This document shows, piece by piece, positions 24,156 through 33,380 of a DNA stretch of 64,000 nucleotides. The notes beneath the pieces are model-generated. The model saw only the letters and a list, made by a program, of their open reading frames with translations. It did not search any database and was not told the DNA's origin. The stretch is from the NCBI RefSeq assembly GCF_004570875.1, contig NZ_SPQK01000007.1, positions 1 to 64,000 on the forward strand, given 5' to 3'. Position 1 is the first letter of the stretch; each line of letters starts with the position of its first letter. Source of the DNA: Blastococcus sp. CT_GayMR16 (GTDB lineage Bacteria; Actinomycetota; Actinomycetes; Mycobacteriales; Geodermatophilaceae). A program made the position numbers and the translations under genes.

Positions 24156-25142
24156 TTACGCCAGATAGTCGCGCAGGGCGTCGGCGCGCTGCGGGTCGCG
24201 CAGCTTCGCCATCGTCTCCCGCTCGATCTGGCGGACCCGCTCACGGGAGAGACCGAACTGCTTGCCGATCTGCTCCAGCGTGCGCGGCTGGTGGCCGTCC
24301 AGACCGAAGCGCAGGATCACGACGTCGCGCTCGCGGTCCTCCAGTGTGGAGAGCACTGTGCGGACGTCGCCCTTCATCATCTGGAAGGCGACGGCGTCCT
24401 CGGCGACCGCGGCGTCGGCGTCCTCGATGAAGTCACCGAGCCGGGACTCCTCGTCGGCGCCCACGGTCTGGTCGAGGCTGACCAGGTCGCGGCTGTACTC
24501 GAGCAGCTCGACGATGCGGGCCTCGGGCAGGTCGAGCTCGAGGCCGAGCTCCTCCGCCGTGGGCTCGCGCTCCAACTCCTGGTGCATGCGCCGCCGGGTC
24601 CGGACCACCTTGTTGACCTGCTCGGCCAGGTGGACGGGGAGCCGGATGGTGCGCCCGGAGTCGGCCATGGCGCGGGTGATCGCCTGCCGGATCCACCAGG
24701 TCGCGTAGGTCGAGAACTTGAAGCCCTTGGTGTAGTCGAACTTCTCGACCGCCCGGATCAGGCCGACGTTGCCCTCCTGGATCAGGTCGAGGAACGTCAT
24801 GCCGTGGCCGGTGTAGCGCTTGGCCACGGAGACGACGAGCCGGAGGTTGGCCTCCAGCAGGTGCGCCTTGGCGGCCTTGCCGTCGATGGCGAGGGTCTTG
24901 TAGTCCCGCTGCTTGGCGGGGGAGAGGCCCTGCTTCTCCGCGAGGAGGCGCCCCGCGTACAGGCCGGCCTCGATCCGCTTGGCCAGCTCGACCTCCTGCT
25001 CCGCGGTCAGCAGAGCGGTCTTGCCGATGGTGTTGAGGTACACGCGCACGAGGTCGGTCGACACCAGGCCACTGGTGTCGGGCTCACGGCGCGGTGCGCG
25101 CGTCCCGAGAGTGTCGTTGGGGGAAGACTGCAGCAGCGTCAC
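24156..25142 (-). CDS. sigB: Group 2 RNA polymerase sigma factor SigB
   Basis: A 328-residue sigma-70 factor with regions 1.2 ([20 protein letters not shown]), 2 ([27 protein letters not shown]; -10 recognition [20 protein letters not shown]), 3 and 4 ([21 protein letters not shown]). It lacks the long N-terminal extension of SigA. Group 2 factors recognise promoters like the primary sigma factor's and serve stress or stationary phase. The start is GTG at 25140-25142 without a good ribosome site, so it is the least certain part. The 282 bp upstream to the dtd stop hold its promoter, which I cannot place confidently. Confidence 0.94.
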   Translation of the reverse strand: MTLLQSSPNDTLGTRAPRREPDTSGLVSTDLVRVYLNTIGKTALLTAEQEVELAKRIEAGLYAGRLLAEKQGLSPAKQRDYKTLAIDGKAAKAHLLEANLRLVVSVAKRYTGHGMTFLDLIQEGNVGLIRAVEKFDYTKGFKFSTYATWWIRQAITRAMADSGRTIRLPVHLAEQVNKVVRTRRRMHQELEREPTAEELGLELDLPEARIVELLEYSRDLVSLDQTVGADEESRLGDFIEDADAAVAEDAVAFQMMKGDVRTVLSTLEDRERDVVILRFGLDGHQPRTLEQIGKQFGLSRERVRQIERETMAKLRDPQRADALRDYLA

Positions 25143-25424
25143 GATGTGTCTTCGTCCTTGCCTTCAGTTCGGATGCATTCACCGCGTCGTCGATGGCGGC
25201 GGCGACCCATCCAGGCGTCAAGTGCGGGGGCTCCGGGAGGGGACCGCCCCTTGCTCTTCTGTCCGATGTGGTACGCACTGCACAACGGCTCGGACGTGGC
25301 TCTGTGTTCCACAATTCGGCCGTTCACAGCAAACCGACAGGGAGTGTGTTCCGTCACGCCCCCTTACCCGTGCGCGCTCCCCCTACAACACGGAAATAGC
25401 GTCGATGTAGTTCAGCGCCCGGTC

Positions 25425-25856
25425 TCAGGTCTCCAGCAGCACCGTCATCGGGCCCTCGTTGACGGAGCTGACCTGCATGCGAGCCCCGAAGACCCCGGTC
25501 GCGACCGTGCAGCCCCGCTGCCTGAGTTCGTCGACGACGCTTCCGACCAGCGGTTCCGCCACCTCGCCGGGCGCGGCGTCCTGCCAGGAGGGACGGCGTC
25601 CCTTCCGCGTGTCGGCGTAGAGGGTGAACTGGCTGACGACGAGAACCGGCAGCGCCAGGTCCGCGGCAGACCGGGCGCCGTCCTCGGTCGGGAAGATGCG
25701 CAGCTCGTGGATCTTGCGCGCGAGCGCCCGGGCCGCCGCTTCGTCGTCCGTGCGGCCCACTCCGACCAGTGACAGCAGGCCCGGGCCGATCTCGCCAACG
25801 GTGTCGCCGTGTACGACTACAGCGGCTGTACTGACCCGGCTCACCACGGCGCGCAC
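25425..25856 (-). CDS. dtd: D-aminoacyl-tRNA deacylase
   Basis: A 143-residue enzyme that hydrolyses D-amino acids from mischarged tRNA. Motifs: VRAVVSRVSTAAVVV at the start, VSQFTLYADTRKGRRPSW (active-site SQFTL region), and the C-terminal NEGPMTVLLET with the cross-subunit Gly-Pro element (usual NSGPVT). I chose GTG at 25854-25856, which matches the family's MRAVV start and has AAGGA 7 nt before it, over an ATG five codons upstream. The dimeric enzyme is cytoplasmic. It is divergent from the STAS gene and apparently monocistronic. Confidence 0.93.
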   Translation of the reverse strand: MRAVVSRVSTAAVVVHGDTVGEIGPGLLSLVGVGRTDDEAAARALARKIHELRIFPTEDGARSAADLALPVLVVSQFTLYADTRKGRRPSWQDAAPGEVAEPLVGSVVDELRQRGCTVATGVFGARMQVSSVNEGPMTVLLET

Positions 25857-26053
25857 CTGCACATCCTTCACTCGTCCGGTCCGGGCGGCCCGGCAGGGTG
25901 CCGCCGTCCAGGCCCGGTGCGTAATCGGCAGGACCGGCGGGCTCCATCCGGGCTGATGCGCGGCGTAACGTCCTGACCGGGACCCGTGGTGTGGACCGAA
26001 TGCCGGCGGCTTCCTCCTGTCGCCGGCCGCGGTCGCCGGGCGAGGGAGCGCAC

Positions 26054-26428
26054 ATGGACGCGTTGGAGGGCCTGCGGCCTCTCGCGGGGGACATCACGAT
26101 CGAGCGCGAGGGGCCCGACCGCTGGGTCCTGTGCCTGCGCGGGGACGTGGACACCGCGGTCGCGACGCGGTTCACCAGCCAGCAGGAGCGGCAGCGGGTC
26201 GTGGTGGACGCGATCGACGCCGGGGACGTGACGTTCGTCAGTTCCTCCGCGCTCGCCCTCATGCTGCTCTGCGTCGAGGCATCCCTCGCAGCCGGCCGGA
26301 GCCCGGTCCTGCGCGCGGCGTCCCATCCGGTCAACCGGGCGCTGCAGCTGGCGGGTATCGACACCGTCTTCCCGCGGCCGGAGCCGGACGCAGGGCCGGC
26401 GGACCCCCCTGACGCAGCTGCGGACTGA
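26054..26428 (+). CDS. STAS-domain protein
   Basis: A 124-residue single STAS domain: DRWVLCLRGDVDTAVATRF, then VVVDAIDAGDVTFVSSSALALMLLC, with candidate phospho-acceptor serines 63-65, and NRALQLAGIDTVFP at the end. It resembles anti-sigma factor antagonists. The motif FVSSS differs from the usual DSSG, so regulation by phosphorylation is uncertain. No anti-sigma partner is adjacent. ATG at 26054 has GAGGGAG upstream; a longer frame upstream is Arg/Pro-rich and unlikely. Confidence 0.8.
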   Translation: MDALEGLRPLAGDITIEREGPDRWVLCLRGDVDTAVATRFTSQQERQRVVVDAIDAGDVTFVSSSALALMLLCVEASLAAGRSPVLRAASHPVNRALQLAGIDTVFPRPEPDAGPADPPDAAAD

Positions 26429-26476
26429 TCCTCGACGCGTGTACCGCCACGGCGGCGGTAGGGCAAGATCACGCGC

Positions 26477-27070
26477 GTGCCGACCCTCCGCATCGCCCAG
26501 GACACCGCGGCCGACGAGCTGCTCGGGCGCGATCCACTCGCGCTGCTGATCGGGATGCTGCTGGACCAGCAGTTCCCGATGGAGCGCGCCTTCGGTTCCC
26601 CGCGGCTCCTCGCCGACCGGCTGGGGGTCAGCGAGCTGTCCGCCGCGGCGCTCGCGGCCATGGACCCGGAGGAGCTGACCCGGCTGTTCCAGGGTCCGCC
26701 GGCGCTGCACCGGTACCCGGGCTCCATGGCCGGGCGCACCCAGGACCTCTGCCGGCTGCTGGTCGAGCGCTACGACGGGCGCGCGGACAACCTCTGGGCC
26801 GACGTCCCGGACGGCGTCACGCTGCTCCGCCGCATCGGTGAGCTGCCCGGGTTCGGCGCGCAGAAGTCGAAGATCTTCCTCGCGCTCCTGGGCAAGCGGT
26901 ACGGCGTGACACCGCCCGGCTGGCGCGAGGCGGCCGGGGACTACGGCCTCGAGGGCTCGCGGCGGTCGGTCGCCGACATCACCGGCCCGGAGACGCTGGT
27001 GGAGGTCCGGGCCTTCAAGCAGGAGCAGAAGCAGGCAGCCAAGGCGGCCACGGAGCCGGCCGGGAAGTAG
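26477..27070 (+). CDS. HhH-GPD-type base-excision DNA repair protein
   Basis: A 197-residue protein. The N-terminal half resembles the HhH-GPD glycosylase core (DPLALLIGMLLDQQFPMERAF). The helix-hairpin-helix is LLRRIGELPGFGAQKSKIFLALLGKRYGV. Members of this actinobacterial group are annotated as (Fe-S-lacking) endonuclease III-like glycosylases; the exact lesion is unknown. The C-terminus is Lys/Gln/Ala-rich. The start is GTG, with CAAGAT seven nucleotides upstream as a possible -10 box. Confidence 0.87.
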   Translation: MPTLRIAQDTAADELLGRDPLALLIGMLLDQQFPMERAFGSPRLLADRLGVSELSAAALAAMDPEELTRLFQGPPALHRYPGSMAGRTQDLCRLLVERYDGRADNLWADVPDGVTLLRRIGELPGFGAQKSKIFLALLGKRYGVTPPGWREAAGDYGLEGSRRSVADITGPETLVEVRAFKQEQKQAAKAATEPAGK

Positions 27071-27174
27071 TCGACCGCAGGCACGAGCGTCGAGCCCGGT
27101 CGCGGTGGCACGATGGGACCAGGACCCGGAACGGGCCGGGCGGTGCCCGGCGAACCCGGGCAGCGAGGGGATGG

Positions 27175-27516
27175 ATGTCCGTGGCCTCGAGCCAGCAGTT
27201 CCCGCGGTCACGCCGGCCGGAGCCGGTGCTGATCACCGAGGCTCAGCCCAGCCTGGCCGAGCAGCACGCCGCCAGGAAGAAGCGCTACGCGCTGACCATG
27301 GGGATCCGCGCGGTCTGTTTGGTCTTCGCCGCGGTCTTCTACCAGATCGTGTGGCTGATGCTGATCCTCGCCTTCCTCGGCACCGTGCTGCCTTGGGTCG
27401 CCGTGGTCATGGCCAACGACGGGCCGCCGAAGAAGCGTGTCGACCCGCACCACTACACCCACCGGCCGGACCGCGAGCTCGAGGGCCCGCGTCCGGCGCG
27501 CGTCATCGACGGCTGA
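27175..27516 (+). CDS. DUF3099 membrane protein
   Basis: A 113-residue actinobacterial protein. The N-terminus is soluble (SRRPEPVLITEAQPSLAEQHAA), followed by the DUF3099 signature KKRYALTMGIRAVCLVFAAV, two membrane helices, and a basic cytoplasmic tail (PPKKRVDPHHYTHRPD). Its function is unknown. The ATG has GAGGGG immediately upstream. The stop codon is 5 bp from the stop of the convergent psuK. Confidence 0.88.
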   Translation: MSVASSQQFPRSRRPEPVLITEAQPSLAEQHAARKKRYALTMGIRAVCLVFAAVFYQIVWLMLILAFLGTVLPWVAVVMANDGPPKKRVDPHHYTHRPDRELEGPRPARVIDG

Positions 27517-27520
27517 CGGC

Positions 27521-28393
27521 TCAGCGCCCTCCTGGCCTCCGGACGACGTCCGCCGCCCGCGCCAGCCCCGCGTCCAACGCCGCCGCCGGGTCGACGTCGG
27601 GAGACCCGAGCCAGGCCGCCAGGAGCCCTGCGGCGAACGCGTCCCCGGCTCCGGTGGTGTCAACGACGGTCGTCGGGTGCGCCGGACGGTGCACCAGCAC
27701 GTCGCCGGAGGCCCACAGGGCGCCGTCGGCTCCCAGCTTCACGACCGCGATCGGGTACCGGCCGGCGAGCGCCCGCGCGGCGTCCTCGGTGTCGTCGCAG
27801 CCGGTCAGCAGGCGGGCCTCGTCGGCGTTCGGCAGCAGCAGCGTCGCCGCGGCCGTGTCGGCCAGCCACCGGTCCACCCCGTACCGCGCGAGCGGACCGG
27901 TCGAGGCGGGGTCGACCGAGACCGAGCACCCGCCGGTTGCGGCGTCCTGGATCGCCCGCAGCCCCGCATCGCGCGGCCGCGGGTCCAGCAGCGTGTAGCC
28001 CGACACGTACACGTGTCCGCCGGGCGCCGGGAGGGGCACGTCGCCCTGCCGCAGCTCCAGGTTGGCCCCGCGGTCGGCGAGCATGCTGCGCCGCCCGTCC
28101 GGCTCGACCAGGCTCACGATCGTCCCCGTCGGGGCCCCCGGGACGGTGCGCAGGGCCAGCCGGACCCCCGCGGTCGCGAGCTCGGCGGCCAGCCCCGCAC
28201 CCGAGTGGTCGTCGCCAACACAGCCGGCCAGGACGACGGGGGTGCCCAGCCGGGCGAGGTGGGCGGCGACGTTCGCGGCCGCACCGCCGCCCCGGGTGTG
28301 GATGGACGCCGGCCGATCGGAGTCGGGTGCCGGATCGCCCGCGAGGACGACCACGACATCGGTCGCCACGTCGCCCACGACGACGACCCGCAT
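27521..28393 (-). CDS. psuK: PfkB-family kinase, probable pseudouridine kinase
   Basis: A 290-residue ribokinase-fold enzyme: RVVVVGDVATDVVVVL opening, the substrate loop RGGGAAANVAAHLARLG, and the C-terminal catalytic motif TVVDTTGAGDAFAAGLL with the base Asp. It lies 8 bp after a pseudouridine-5'-phosphate glycosidase gene, which makes pseudouridine the probable substrate: the kinase forms the 5'-phosphate that PsuG splits to uracil and ribose-5-phosphate. By sequence alone it could be another sugar kinase. Confidence 0.88.
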   Translation of the reverse strand: MRVVVVGDVATDVVVVLAGDPAPDSDRPASIHTRGGGAAANVAAHLARLGTPVVLAGCVGDDHSGAGLAAELATAGVRLALRTVPGAPTGTIVSLVEPDGRRSMLADRGANLELRQGDVPLPAPGGHVYVSGYTLLDPRPRDAGLRAIQDAATGGCSVSVDPASTGPLARYGVDRWLADTAAATLLLPNADEARLLTGCDDTEDAARALAGRYPIAVVKLGADGALWASGDVLVHRPAHPTTVVDTTGAGDAFAAGLLAAWLGSPDVDPAAALDAGLARAADVVRRPGGR

Positions 28394-28401
28394 GTCGGTG
28401 G

Positions 28402-29334
28402 TCAGCGCACGTCCTCCGCCAGCGCGGCGGCGATCTGCCCGGCGAGCTCGGCGTTGCGCAGCACCAGCCGGACGTTGACCACGAGCGTGGCGCCCTCACT
28501 GGCGCGGTGCAGGTGGTCGAGCACGAACGGGGTGACGTCCTTGCCGCGGACACCGGCCTGCTCGGCCGCGGCGAGGGCACCGGCGATCACCCGGTCGTGC
28601 AGCGCCGGATCCAGCTGCTCGTCCACGGGCAGCGGGTTGGCGATGATCACAGCGCCAGGGGCGAGCGCGCGGCGCGCGGCGAACACCGCCGCGGCCTGCG
28701 CCGGGTCGGCCACCGACCAGTCCAGCGTCGAGCCCGAGTCCGCCACGTAGAAGCCGGGGAAGGTCGTCGTCCGGTAGCCGACGACGGTGACCGAGAGGGA
28801 CTCCAGCCGCTCCAGGGTCGCCGGGACGTCGAGGATCGACTTCACCCCTGCGCAGACGACCACGAGCGAGGTGCGCGACAGCGCGGTGAGGTCGGCCGAC
28901 TCGTCGAAGGTGTCCACCGCCTGCCGGTGCACGCCGCCGAGACCGCCTGTGGCGAAGACGCCGATGCCGGCCGCCGCGGCCAGGAGAGCCGTGCTGGAGA
29001 CCGTTGTGGCCCCGCTCAGGCCCAGCGCCGCCGCCACGGGCAGGTCACGAACCCCCAGCTTCGCGAGGTCCGGATCGGCGCAGACCCGATCGACCTCCTC
29101 CGCGGTGAGGCCGACGTGCGGCACGCCGTCCAGGACGGCGATCGTCGCGGGTACCGCCCCACCCGTGCGGACGGCGGCCTCGACGTCGTCGGCGGCAGCG
29201 CGGTTGTCGGGTCGGGGGAGCCCGTGCGCGAGCAGCGTGCTCTCCAGGGCCACGACCGGACGGCCGGCGCTCAGCGCCTCGGCGACCTCGGGGGACAGGA
29301 CGGTGCGGGCGGGCGGGGGAGCAGTGGCATGCAC
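28402..29334 (-). CDS. psuG: Pseudouridine-5'-phosphate glycosidase
   Basis: A 310-residue enzyme that breaks the C-C glycosidic bond of pseudouridine 5'-phosphate. Family motifs: VALESTLLAHGLPRPDN, GAVPATIAVLDGVPHVGL, catalytic Lys region LAKLGVRDLPVA, GIGVFATGGLGGVHR, VVVCAGVKSILDVPATLE and ANPLPVDEQLD. The start is GTG at 29332-29334; CATGAT lies six nucleotides before it, so the message may be leaderless. It is first gene of the psuGK operon and divergent from the DUF3039 gene, with 23 bp between starts. Confidence 0.95.
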   Translation of the reverse strand: MHATAPPPARTVLSPEVAEALSAGRPVVALESTLLAHGLPRPDNRAAADDVEAAVRTGGAVPATIAVLDGVPHVGLTAEEVDRVCADPDLAKLGVRDLPVAAALGLSGATTVSSTALLAAAAGIGVFATGGLGGVHRQAVDTFDESADLTALSRTSLVVVCAGVKSILDVPATLERLESLSVTVVGYRTTTFPGFYVADSGSTLDWSVADPAQAAAVFAARRALAPGAVIIANPLPVDEQLDPALHDRVIAGALAAAEQAGVRGKDVTPFVLDHLHRASEGATLVVNVRLVLRNAELAGQIAAALAEDVR

Positions 29335-29357
29335 CCTGTCATCATGGAGGGCGCACC

Positions 29358-29615
29358 ATGGCCGCCGAGCAGGGGAGTAGCAGCGTGAGCAGTTCCGACA
29401 TCCTCGAGCGGCCGGACGTCCGCGACGCCGATACCGGCAGCGCCAACGAGGTCTTCCACTACGTCCGCAAGAACAAGATCGCCGAGAGCGCCGTCATGGG
29501 CACGATGGTCGAGGCCCTGTGCGGCGAGGTCTTCCCGGTGACCAAGACCCCGAAGCCCGGCAGCCCGGTCTGCCCGGCCTGCAAGGAGATCTACCAGCAG
29601 CTCAAGAAGAGCTGA
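29358..29615 (+). CDS. DUF3039 small zinc-ribbon-like protein
   Basis: An 85-residue protein conserved in Actinobacteria. The core is NEVFHYVRKNKIAESAVMGT then VEALCGEVFPVTK and PVCPACKEIYQQLKK; one cysteine plus a CxxC and a histidine could bind zinc. Function unknown. ATG has GGAGGGCGCACC upstream. It is convergent with the BrkB-like gene, 3 bp between stops. Confidence 0.9.
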   Translation: MAAEQGSSSVSSSDILERPDVRDADTGSANEVFHYVRKNKIAESAVMGTMVEALCGEVFPVTKTPKPGSPVCPACKEIYQQLKKS

Positions 29616-29618
29616 TTT

Positions 29619-30707
29619 CTAGAGCAAGCCGAGCTTGCGGGCCTCGGCCTCGAGCTTGGCGGCCCGACGCTCCCTGCGCCGCTTGTCGTGCCGGCGGAGC
29701 GGGGCCGGCCAGCGGTCCTGGATCGTCGCGTTGAGCTCGGCGCCCAGGAGCACGGCCATCCCGAAGAAGAAGCAGAACAGCAGGGCGCCGATGGGGGCCG
29801 CCAGAGCCCCGTAGGGCAGTGCGGTCGTGAGGATGTCGGCCACGTAGGCGCGCAGCACCAACGCGGCCACGAGGAAGAACGCCCAGGCGAAGATCGCGCC
29901 CGGGAGGTGCCGGCGCCACGGCAGCCGGTGTGGCAGGACCACGTGATAGAAGCTCGTCAGCGCCAGCAGCAGGCCCACGAGGACGAGCGGCCAGTAGACG
30001 GCGTTGACCAGGACCGTCGCCGTCGCCTGCCAGTCGTCCGGCAGCAGGTCCACCAGGACGCCGCGGCCCAGCACCAGCAGGGGCAGGGTCAGGACAGCCA
30101 TCACCATGCCGACGATGAACAGCCACAAAGCCTTCAGCCGTGTGCGGATCGGCCCGCGCACGTCCCGCTGGTCGTAGGCGATGACGATCGTGTTCATGAA
30201 TGTGGCCGTCGCTGACGAGCCCGCCCACAGCGACAGCAGGAAGCCGAGGCTGACGACGTCGAGGCGGCCGGAACCGAGGATGTCGGCCAGGGTCGGCCGG
30301 ACCAGGGAGTCGACGACGTCGGGGGTCAGAACCTGGGCCGAGGCGTCGAGCAGCCGGTCCTCGATCTGGGCCACCGACGCGCCGCCGATCACGTCGGCGA
30401 GGTAGCCCAGCGACCCGAGGAGCCCGATCAGCAGCGGCGGGACCGACAGGATCTGCCAGAAGGCCGCTTCCGCGGACAGCCCGAGGATGCGGTCCTGCCA
30501 GGCCTTCGCCAGCGCGCGCCCGAGCACCTGGAGGGGAACCCGTAACGGCGTCGGCCAGCTCGCCAGTCGCCCCGTCCGTTCGGCCGGGGCGTCGGTCGTG
30601 TGGTGCTGCGCCGGAGCGGCCGGCGGGTCGGGAGCGGGGATCGCGTCGTCGACCGCCTCCGGGTCCCCGGCGCGCGCCGGGGATCCCGAGGGCAGGACGG
30701 TGCTCAT
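29619..30707 (-). CDS. YihY/BrkB-family membrane protein
   Basis: A 362-residue protein with six predicted hydrophobic helices. The N-terminal 60 residues are Pro/Ala-rich. The family pattern is present: DRILGLSAEAAFWQILSVPPLLIGLLGSLG, GSSATATFMNTIVIAYDQRD, PLLVLGRGVLVDLLP and PGAIFAWAFFLVAALVL. The tail is Arg/Lys-rich. Function is unknown; the family was once called ribonuclease BN, but that is not supported. I use ATG at 30705-30707 instead of one five codons upstream. Confidence 0.88.
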   Translation of the reverse strand: MSTVLPSGSPARAGDPEAVDDAIPAPDPPAAPAQHHTTDAPAERTGRLASWPTPLRVPLQVLGRALAKAWQDRILGLSAEAAFWQILSVPPLLIGLLGSLGYLADVIGGASVAQIEDRLLDASAQVLTPDVVDSLVRPTLADILGSGRLDVVSLGFLLSLWAGSSATATFMNTIVIAYDQRDVRGPIRTRLKALWLFIVGMVMAVLTLPLLVLGRGVLVDLLPDDWQATATVLVNAVYWPLVLVGLLLALTSFYHVVLPHRLPWRRHLPGAIFAWAFFLVAALVLRAYVADILTTALPYGALAAPIGALLFCFFFGMAVLLGAELNATIQDRWPAPLRRHDKRRRERRAAKLEAEARKLGLL

Positions 30708-30829
30708 TCGACCAGTGTGCACGCCGGAAGTTCGCTCCGGAGCCGGTCAGCGGTTCGACGCGGGAGCGTTCCCCCAGGCGGGGGAGGAGCCGGGCGGGCC
30801 GACGACCGGCGGCAGGGTCGCGGCAGGAC

Positions 30830-33010
30830 TCAGCCGGGAGGCGCCGGAGCGCCGGGGACCGGGATGCAGCGGATGATCGGCTCGGCGGCGTAGTGGGTCT
30901 GGAAGTTCTCCCGCCGTACTTCAGCACCGGAGTTGGGGTCCTTGAACACCCGGGTCACGGTGATGTCGAAGCCCTGTGCCCCCGCCTGCGACTTGCACGA
31001 ACCGTCGTCGGCCACTTCCTGGACCGCGGGCTCCCGGACGTTCGTGCGGTTCCCGCTGATCGACTCGATCTCGAAGCGCTTGGTCCCGTAGAAGGTGACG
31101 GTGATCGTGCCCGGCGTCCATGCGGTGTCGATGTAGACCCCGGTGTCACTGTCGTTCTTCCACTGCAGGTCGATCTGGCCCTCGTAGACCGTCGCCTCGC
31201 GGCCGGCCGGGTAGCGGCTGATGTAGTAGCTGTGCGGCTTGTGGTAGACGTCCTCGAGGCCCGAGAAGAACACCGCGTTGAACATCGTGGTGGCGAACTG
31301 GCTGATCCCGCCGCCGACCGCCTGGGTGAACTTGCCGCCGCTGATGACGCCCGCGGGCACGTAGCCCTGCGCCGTCCCGCGGGGGCCGGTGAACGTGTTC
31401 AGGCTGAACGTCTCGCCCGGCATGACGAGCGCACCGTCCACCTCGGCCGCGACGACCCGGATGTTCTCCCCGCTCGCCGCGTTGCCGATGTTCGTCGTGA
31501 AGCTGCCGATCTCCTCCTTGACGCCGAGGGCCTGGGCCTCCTCCGTGGTGAAGTCGGCCGGCACCGGGCCCAGCTCCGCGTTGAGCGTGCGCGGGGCCGG
31601 CTGGGTGATCACGGTCATCAGCTGCTCGGCGAGGTGATCGGGGGCGATCCCGACGCCGTCGACCGACGGGACGACGGTGACCGCGCCGCCGGACACCTCG
31701 AAGCGGGCGTCCTCCGCGCCGCTGCCGAACACCGAGAGCTCGTCCCCGAGCTCCGTCTGCAGCGCCGCCGGGTCGATGGCCACGGCGAGGGTGCCGTCCT
31801 CCTGGGGCGTGAACGTCAGCGCCGCGGCGATGGCGGCGACGGACACCTCGGCCGACGTGCCGTCGGAACCCTCGATGCCGACGGGGGCCGACAGGGCGGG
31901 CGTGACCGTCTCATCGAGGACCCGCTGCGCCTCGTCGCGGTCGACGCGCACCGCCGCGACGTCGACCGGCAGCTCGATCGGGGTGCTGGGGTCCCCGCCG
32001 GAGGCGAGTGCGTCCGTGATCGCCTCGGCGGAGCCCTCGCGGTCGAGCGCCCGGCCGTCGGCCGGATCCACGACGCTCGGCGTCGTCCCCTCGATGGTGA
32101 TCGTGGCGTCGACCGGCGGCCGGTCGACCTCGGTGGCGATCGCGTCGATCTGAGCGGAGAGGGCGGTCTCCTCGCCGGTGATGACCGGGGCGACCTCGCG
32201 GTCGCTGAACAGGGTCACCAGGCGCGTCCACGGGTTCAGCGGCTGGTCGTCCGCGGCGTCCACGGTGCCCTCGATGTCGAGGGTGATGCCCGCGATGGCG
32301 GGGGAGAGGACGGTCTGCACGTCATCGGCGACCACGGTGTGGTCGGCCGTGACGCGCGGTGCGAGCTTCTCCTCCAGGGCGTCCGCGGCCGCGGCGGTGG
32401 AGAGCCCACCGATGTCGACGCCGGCCACGACGGTGGAGCGAGGGATGTCGCCGGAGGAGACGAGCAGGTCGACGCCGTAGACGGCCGCCAGGACGGCGAC
32501 GGCACCGGCGGGGGCCAGCACGGCTCGGCGGCGCCACCAGGGTGTGCGGGGGCCGCCCGCGGGCGGCTCGTCGCCGGGCGGGGGACCGCCCGGGGTGTCC
32601 GTGCCGTCGTCCCAGCCATCGTGGTCGTCGCGGTGCCCGTCCCGGTGCCCGTCCCGGTGCTCGTCCCGGTCGTCGGCGGGGACGGCGCCCAGGGCAGCCG
32701 TCGCGTCGGGGTCGGCGGTCGGGGCGGAGTACGTGGACGTCGCGAAGTCGTCGTCCGAGGCCCGGTCGAACGTCTGCGTGCTCCAGTCGTCGTCGGACGC
32801 GGCCTGAGCCGGAGCTGGGGTGGCGATCGGGCCCCCGTCCGGGGCACCGAGGAGCCAGTCGCGCGTCACCGGGCGGGTGTCGTCGGCGGCGTCGACCGGC
32901 TGCTGCGGCCCTCCGTCGGGTGCGGGGCCGTCGCTGCGCATGCGCACGGTCTCGTCCGGCACGGGATCGTGCTGCACCGTGTCATCGGACAGGGTGGGGC
33001 GCTGGGACAT
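30830..33010 (-). CDS. VanW-family envelope protein
   Basis: A 726-residue protein. Residues 1-170 are Asp/Pro/Gly-rich and contain repeated Asp-Gly-His (DEHRDGHRDGHRDDHDG). One membrane helix follows (APAGAVAVLAAVYGVDLLV), then repeated YoaR/PG_binding_4-like beta domains and a C-terminal VanW domain with NAASGENIRVVAAEVDGALV and GGGISQFATTMFNAVFFSGL. VanW proteins occur with vancomycin resistance and cell-wall genes, but here no van cluster is present. I chose ATG at 33008-33010, with GGAGG 8 nt upstream. It is likely anchored in the membrane with the domains outside. Confidence 0.88.
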   Translation of the reverse strand: MSQRPTLSDDTVQHDPVPDETVRMRSDGPAPDGGPQQPVDAADDTRPVTRDWLLGAPDGGPIATPAPAQAASDDDWSTQTFDRASDDDFATSTYSAPTADPDATAALGAVPADDRDEHRDGHRDGHRDDHDGWDDGTDTPGGPPPGDEPPAGGPRTPWWRRRAVLAPAGAVAVLAAVYGVDLLVSSGDIPRSTVVAGVDIGGLSTAAAADALEEKLAPRVTADHTVVADDVQTVLSPAIAGITLDIEGTVDAADDQPLNPWTRLVTLFSDREVAPVITGEETALSAQIDAIATEVDRPPVDATITIEGTTPSVVDPADGRALDREGSAEAITDALASGGDPSTPIELPVDVAAVRVDRDEAQRVLDETVTPALSAPVGIEGSDGTSAEVSVAAIAAALTFTPQEDGTLAVAIDPAALQTELGDELSVFGSGAEDARFEVSGGAVTVVPSVDGVGIAPDHLAEQLMTVITQPAPRTLNAELGPVPADFTTEEAQALGVKEEIGSFTTNIGNAASGENIRVVAAEVDGALVMPGETFSLNTFTGPRGTAQGYVPAGVISGGKFTQAVGGGISQFATTMFNAVFFSGLEDVYHKPHSYYISRYPAGREATVYEGQIDLQWKNDSDTGVYIDTAWTPGTITVTFYGTKRFEIESISGNRTNVREPAVQEVADDGSCKSQAGAQGFDITVTRVFKDPNSGAEVRRENFQTHYAAEPIIRCIPVPGAPAPPG

Positions 33011-33152
33011 GGCGGGGTCCTCCGGGGGTCGTCGACCGGGGGTCCCCGGGAACGACGGAGCCGCCGGCCCTCCGTCCGCACGAGGCGGTACGGAGGACGC
33101 GGCGGCGTCGTCGGGTATGGCGGTCATCGCGGGCGCGACGATATCGCCTCCG

Positions 33153-33380
33153 TCAGGCAGTCACGTGCTGCTCGCCGTCCGTGTCGATGATGTCGACAGC
33201 GATATCGCGAAGCTTGCTCTCGTACTCGCGAGCGTGGTGCCCGCAGAAGACGAGATCGCTGCCGCTCGCAAGCACGACGCGCACCTTGGCCAGAGCCCCA
33301 CAGCGGTCGCAGTGGAACGGAACGATGAGGTCATCGGTGGGCGGGGTCGTCGTCAGCGTCTGGGTCATCTGGCTCATCAC
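33153..33380 (-). CDS. DUF7455 small zinc-ribbon protein
   Basis: A 75-residue protein. It has one zinc knuckle: FHCDRCGALAKVRVVLASG, then DLVFCGHHAREYESKL. Two cysteines plus a Cys-His-His could bind zinc. It is a common actinobacterial gene near sigA; function unknown. The start may be either of two adjacent ATGs or the Met at residue 5. The sequence upstream towards sigA holds no gene. Confidence 0.85.
   Translation of the reverse strand: MMSQMTQTLTTTPPTDDLIVPFHCDRCGALAKVRVVLASGSDLVFCGHHAREYESKLRDIAVDIIDTDGEQHVTA

Noticed and set aside
30830-33010. Vancomycin resistance from the VanW-domain gene
   Set aside because: No vanHAX, vanRS or vanY genes are near; VanW proteins are common in actinobacterial envelopes.
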